Source of the DNA: Candidatus Cloacimonadota bacterium
GTDB taxonomy: Bacteria; Cloacimonadota; Cloacimonadia; Cloacimonadales; TCS61
Reading direction: 5' to 3'
Assembly: GCA_021157645.1 (NCBI GenBank)
Contig: JAGGWC010000189.1
Span: 1 to 8,512, forward strand
DNA length: 8,512 nucleotides
In this document: piece after piece, positions 6,666 through 8,512 of the stretch
Layout of the letters: each line of letters starts with the position of its first letter
Numbering within the stretch: position 1 is the stretch's first letter
Notes under the pieces: model-generated
The model's input: only the letters and a program-made list of their open reading frames with translations
Databases searched by the model: none
What the model was told of the DNA's origin: nothing
Translations under genes and position numbers: made by a program

Positions 6666-6684
6666 TGCAGAACCATTTAAATAT

Positions 6685-7218
6685 TCATTCACCTTTTTTC
6701 TTCCAAGTTTTGAAGAAGCCAACTACTAAACTGACAAGACCTATTAAAAACCAAATATAAGTGATTATTTCTGATCCCTGTTTGTAAAAATCATAAGCCG
6801 TTACAAATGCCACAATTGAAGTTAAAATGCGTATATAAAAACTGATATTATTTTTAAACTTTTTTAGGAAAATATAAAGCAGTAGATTCGTGAATACAAA
6901 TAGTAAATTAAAGATAATTAAAAACATACTGGCTTCTTTAATACTAAGCAATAATATAGCTGAAAAACCGAAAGCATTAATTAATAATATTTTTTTGTTT
7001 CTTTTAAGTTCTCTTTCATTTTGGTCGGTTTTAGCAAGACTAATAGCAGTATCTTCTATTCCTCCTTCAATAGAATAGAAATCGTAATCACCTTGTATTT
7101 TGTATTTATCACTTAATTTTTTAACAACTACTATTGTTAATGCAACAGAAACCCAAAGCAATGTATAAAATGTTGCATTGTTATTAAATCCAACATATTG
7201 GTCATCCGGTAGCTGAAC
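6685..7218 (-). CDS. Membrane C-terminal half of the CPBP gene, out of frame (probable frameshift)
   Basis: This frame encodes 177 residues with about five hydrophobic segments (around FYTLLWVSVALTIVVV, KILLINAFGFSAILLL, FLIIFNLLFVFTNLLLYIF, FYIRILTSIVAFVTAY and YIWFLIGLVSLVVGFF). It ends in a basic tail and TGA (complement of 6685-6687). It has no plausible start of its own: the first usable initiators are a TTG near 7161 and others without a ribosome binding site. It is open upstream to the T-run at 7219-7225 inside the CPBP gene. Removing one T joins CPBP residue F219 directly to VQLPDDQYVGFNNN, giving a 396-residue protein. It is therefore best read as the second half of that gene, split by a mutation, slippage or a sequencing error. 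The function of this membrane extension is not recognised. The alternative is a small independent membrane protein of up to 158 residues using TTG. Confidence 0.6.
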   Translation of the reverse strand, partial: VQLPDDQYVGFNNNATFYTLLWVSVALTIVVVKKLSDKYKIQGDYDFYSIEGGIEDTAISLAKTDQNERELKRNKKILLINAFGFSAILLLSIKEASMFLIIFNLLFVFTNLLLYIFLKKFKNNISFYIRILTSIVAFVTAYDFYKQGSEIITYIWFLIGLVSLVVGFFKTWKKKGE

Positions 7219-7876
7219 AAAAAAACAAAAATGTATCGTGTAAATAATGAAATACTATTGCTGGAATTAGTGATTTGGTTTTGTAAGTAACATAAGTAAA
7301 AGAAATAGCTAATGTCAATACAGAAAAAGCATCAACAAAAGAGATTAGGTCAAAGCCTTTGATATGGGCAAGTCCAAATAAAAGAACTTGTATTATTGAT
7401 GCTTTTTTAAATGATTTTGTCAGATGTAATAAAGCAATCATTAAAACACCACGAAAAAGAATTTCTTCCCAAATTCCTGGCGTTAAACTAAAAATTGCTT
7501 GTCCAAGTGTAATTGTCGATAAGTCAGGTTTATATCCGCCGATTTGAAAAGAAGCAAATAGCATTCCGGATAAAGTAATTGTTGCCAATATTATACCCAG
7601 AATAATATATTTAAATGTATGTTCAGGTTTATAAAGGCCGACTTTAAAAATCCATTCTTTTACACTTACTTTTCCAAACGGGATTTTGTAAACTTTCGGG
7701 AAAAGATATAAAACACTTAGTGTTGTTACAACAAATGCAATAATTGATATTTCAAGTCTGTTAAGTTCAATGTGCAAGAATTTTTTTAGTATAAATGCAA
7801 CAGCAAAACCTATTGCCGAAAAACCCATTGATAATAATATAGGTCTGATTTGTTTTCTTATTTCTAAAATATTCAT
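7202..7876 (-). CDS. CPBP-family intramembrane metalloprotease (Abi-like), truncated by frameshift
   Basis: This frame gives 224 residues with about six hydrophobic segments. It contains the CPBP (CAAX protease/bacteriocin-processing, Rce1-like) glutamyl-protease motifs: WEEILFRG (E137, E138, R142), FGLAHIKGF (F167, H171) and FHYLHD (H210, D214). Such enzymes cleave or process substrates within the cytoplasmic membrane; bacterial members are tied to peptide maturation, self-immunity or unknown tasks. The start is supported by AGGA (complement of 7885-7888) eight bases before the ATG. The last five residues (C-S-A-T-G) read after a seven-T run look unnatural; deleting one T continues the protein for 177 more membrane residues. 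The catalytic motifs lie before the break, so a truncated product could still hold its active site. No substrate candidate is adjacent. Confidence 0.85.
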   Translation of the reverse strand: MNILEIRKQIRPILLSMGFSAIGFAVAFILKKFLHIELNRLEISIIAFVVTTLSVLYLFPKVYKIPFGKVSVKEWIFKVGLYKPEHTFKYIILGIILATITLSGMLFASFQIGGYKPDLSTITLGQAIFSLTPGIWEEILFRGVLMIALLHLTKSFKKASIIQVLLFGLAHIKGFDLISFVDAFSVLTLAISFTYVTYKTKSLIPAIVFHYLHDTFLFFCSATG

Positions 7877-7945
7877 TGAATTAGTCCTTTAATTTATCTT
7901 TACTAAAGCAAATAATTACTTCACAAAAGTCAATAAAAAAAAGTC

Positions 7946-7975
7946 CTCAACCTTGACCTTGATCTTGATCTCGAA
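7946..7975. repeat. Five imperfect tandem hexamers (CTTGAT-like)
   Basis: The units are CTCAAC, CTTGAC, CTTGAT, CTTGAT and CTCGAA, in register from 7946 to 7975. They end exactly at the hdrA stop codon (complement of 7976-7978). On the transcribed strand they read as GATCAAG-like repeats. The array is followed by GGAC and eight T (complement of 7935-7942). The T-tract could be part of a terminator, but only very weak pairing precedes it. Confidence 0.55.
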
Positions 7976-8512
7976 TTACCAGATCTCCAAAGCTTCATTC
8001 AACATAGCCAATTGTTGTTCTTCCTTGTAACCAAGTTGCTGCATAGCTCCCGAAGGGCAAATAGCTGCACAACTTCCACAACCTTTACACAAAGCTGAAT
8101 TAACATGGGCATATTCTTTTCCGTTCATCCAAATAAGTTCTGGTGCTCCATAAGGACAAACAGACACGCACATTCCACAACCGGCACAAGTATCAAGATC
8201 AACCCTTGCTATATTAGCTTCTGAGATATATTCTTTGGAACTGATAATCGCACAAGCCCGCCCTGCTGCCGCTTTAGCTTGTGATATGGTATCTTCCATT
8301 CCCTTAGGCGAATGAGCTAATCCTGCCATGAATATACCCTCAGCAGAAAAATCCACCGGTCGAAGTTTCACATGTGCTTCCACAAAGAACTTATCTTCAT
8401 TGAGTGGTATTTTTAACATTTGCGAAATAACATTAACATCTTCTTGAGGCACAATTGCTGGTGAAAGAATGATCTTTTCAGGAGTTAACTTTATCTCTGT
8501 TCCTAATACATG
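7976..8512 (-). CDS. hdrA: HdrA-type iron-sulphur flavoprotein, C-terminal fragment
   Basis: This is the last 178 residues of a CoB-CoM heterodisulfide reductase subunit A-like protein; the frame is open to the window edge. It starts inside the FAD/thioredoxin-reductase-like domain. ILSPAIVPQED and EAHVKLRPVDFSAEGIFMAG, then LAHSPKGMEDTISQAKAAAGRA, are characteristic HdrA blocks. Two [4Fe-4S] motifs follow: CAGCGMCVSVCP (C109, C112, C115, C119 of the fragment) and CKGCGSCAAICP (C142, C145, C148, C152). The end, GYKEEQQLAML, is also typical, so the 3' end is intact. HdrA carries the bifurcating FAD that couples electron transfer between ferredoxin, a disulfide or quinone-like acceptor and H2, formate or NADH partners. 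In a non-methanogen the partners (HdrBC, MvhD, Flox or formate dehydrogenase) should lie upstream, beyond 8512. It is cytoplasmic. Confidence 0.9.
   Translation of the reverse strand, partial: HVLGTEIKLTPEKIILSPAIVPQEDVNVISQMLKIPLNEDKFFVEAHVKLRPVDFSAEGIFMAGLAHSPKGMEDTISQAKAAAGRACAIISSKEYISEANIARVDLDTCAGCGMCVSVCPYGAPELIWMNGKEYAHVNSALCKGCGSCAAICPSGAMQQLGYKEEQQLAMLNEALEIW

Noticed and set aside
6666..6684. Possible terminator between the convergent marR and CPBP genes
   Set aside because: Only the short palindrome ATTTAAAT is nearby, with no GC-rich stem and no properly placed T run.
7141..7177. Perfect 7-bp inverted repeat TGCAACA/TGTTGCA
   Set aside because: It lies within coding sequence, has a 23-base gap and is short enough to arise by chance; no T-tract follows.
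7202..7876. CPBP/Abi protein as part of a bacteriocin or defence system
   Set aside because: No precursor peptide, transporter or defence gene is adjacent, and the surrounding genes are unrelated housekeeping or metabolic genes.

Overview
The window is AT-rich bacterial DNA with short intergenic gaps. It probably comes from a poorly cultivated anaerobic member of the Fibrobacterota-Chlorobiota-Bacteroidota (FCB) group; Cloacimonadota, Marinimicrobia or Ignavibacteria-like lineages all fit. Three things point there. A large secreted protein ends in an 'NYPNPF...' sorting/FlgD-like domain. An outer-membrane barrel tail ends in a strand typical of that group. An HdrA-type iron-sulphur flavoprotein indicates anaerobic electron-bifurcating metabolism. 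The phylum is an inference; no rRNA or marker gene is present.

Layout, left to right. Positions 1-237 (+) hold the C-terminal end of an outer-membrane beta-barrel protein. A 339-bp gap follows, holding degenerate repeat-like sequence and then a candidate promoter. Next is a 618-residue secreted multidomain endonuclease I (577-2433, +), and 16 bp later a long-chain acyl-CoA synthetase/AMP-binding enzyme (2450-4141, +). A 249-bp convergent gap (4142-4390) is filled by two dyad-rich dispersed repeats of the 'GTCATCCTGAG' and 'GATTCCCGA...TCGGGAATGAC' kinds. Two tightly linked minus-strand genes come next: a PP-loop tRNA-thiolation-like protein (5036-6019), then a glyoxalase II-like metallo-beta-lactamase-fold hydrolase (4391-5026), whose ribosome binding site overlaps the upstream stop. 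Divergent from them is a MarR-family regulator (6216-6665, +) with a dyad in its promoter. Facing it on the minus strand is a CPBP-family intramembrane protease (7202-7876). Its membrane C-terminal half (6685-7218) lies in another frame after a run of seven T. The window ends in the C-terminal 178 residues of HdrA (7976-8512, -).

Functionally this looks like ordinary chromosomal accessory sequence rather than one dedicated system. The themes are extracellular DNA degradation, fatty acid activation, tRNA sulphuration with a small hydrolase, one local regulator, a membrane protease and anaerobic electron transfer. The clearest anomaly is the homopolymer frameshift that splits the CPBP gene. The PP-loop/hydrolase pair is the most interesting functional pairing. 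I found no CRISPR array, tRNA, rRNA, insertion sequence or phage gene.
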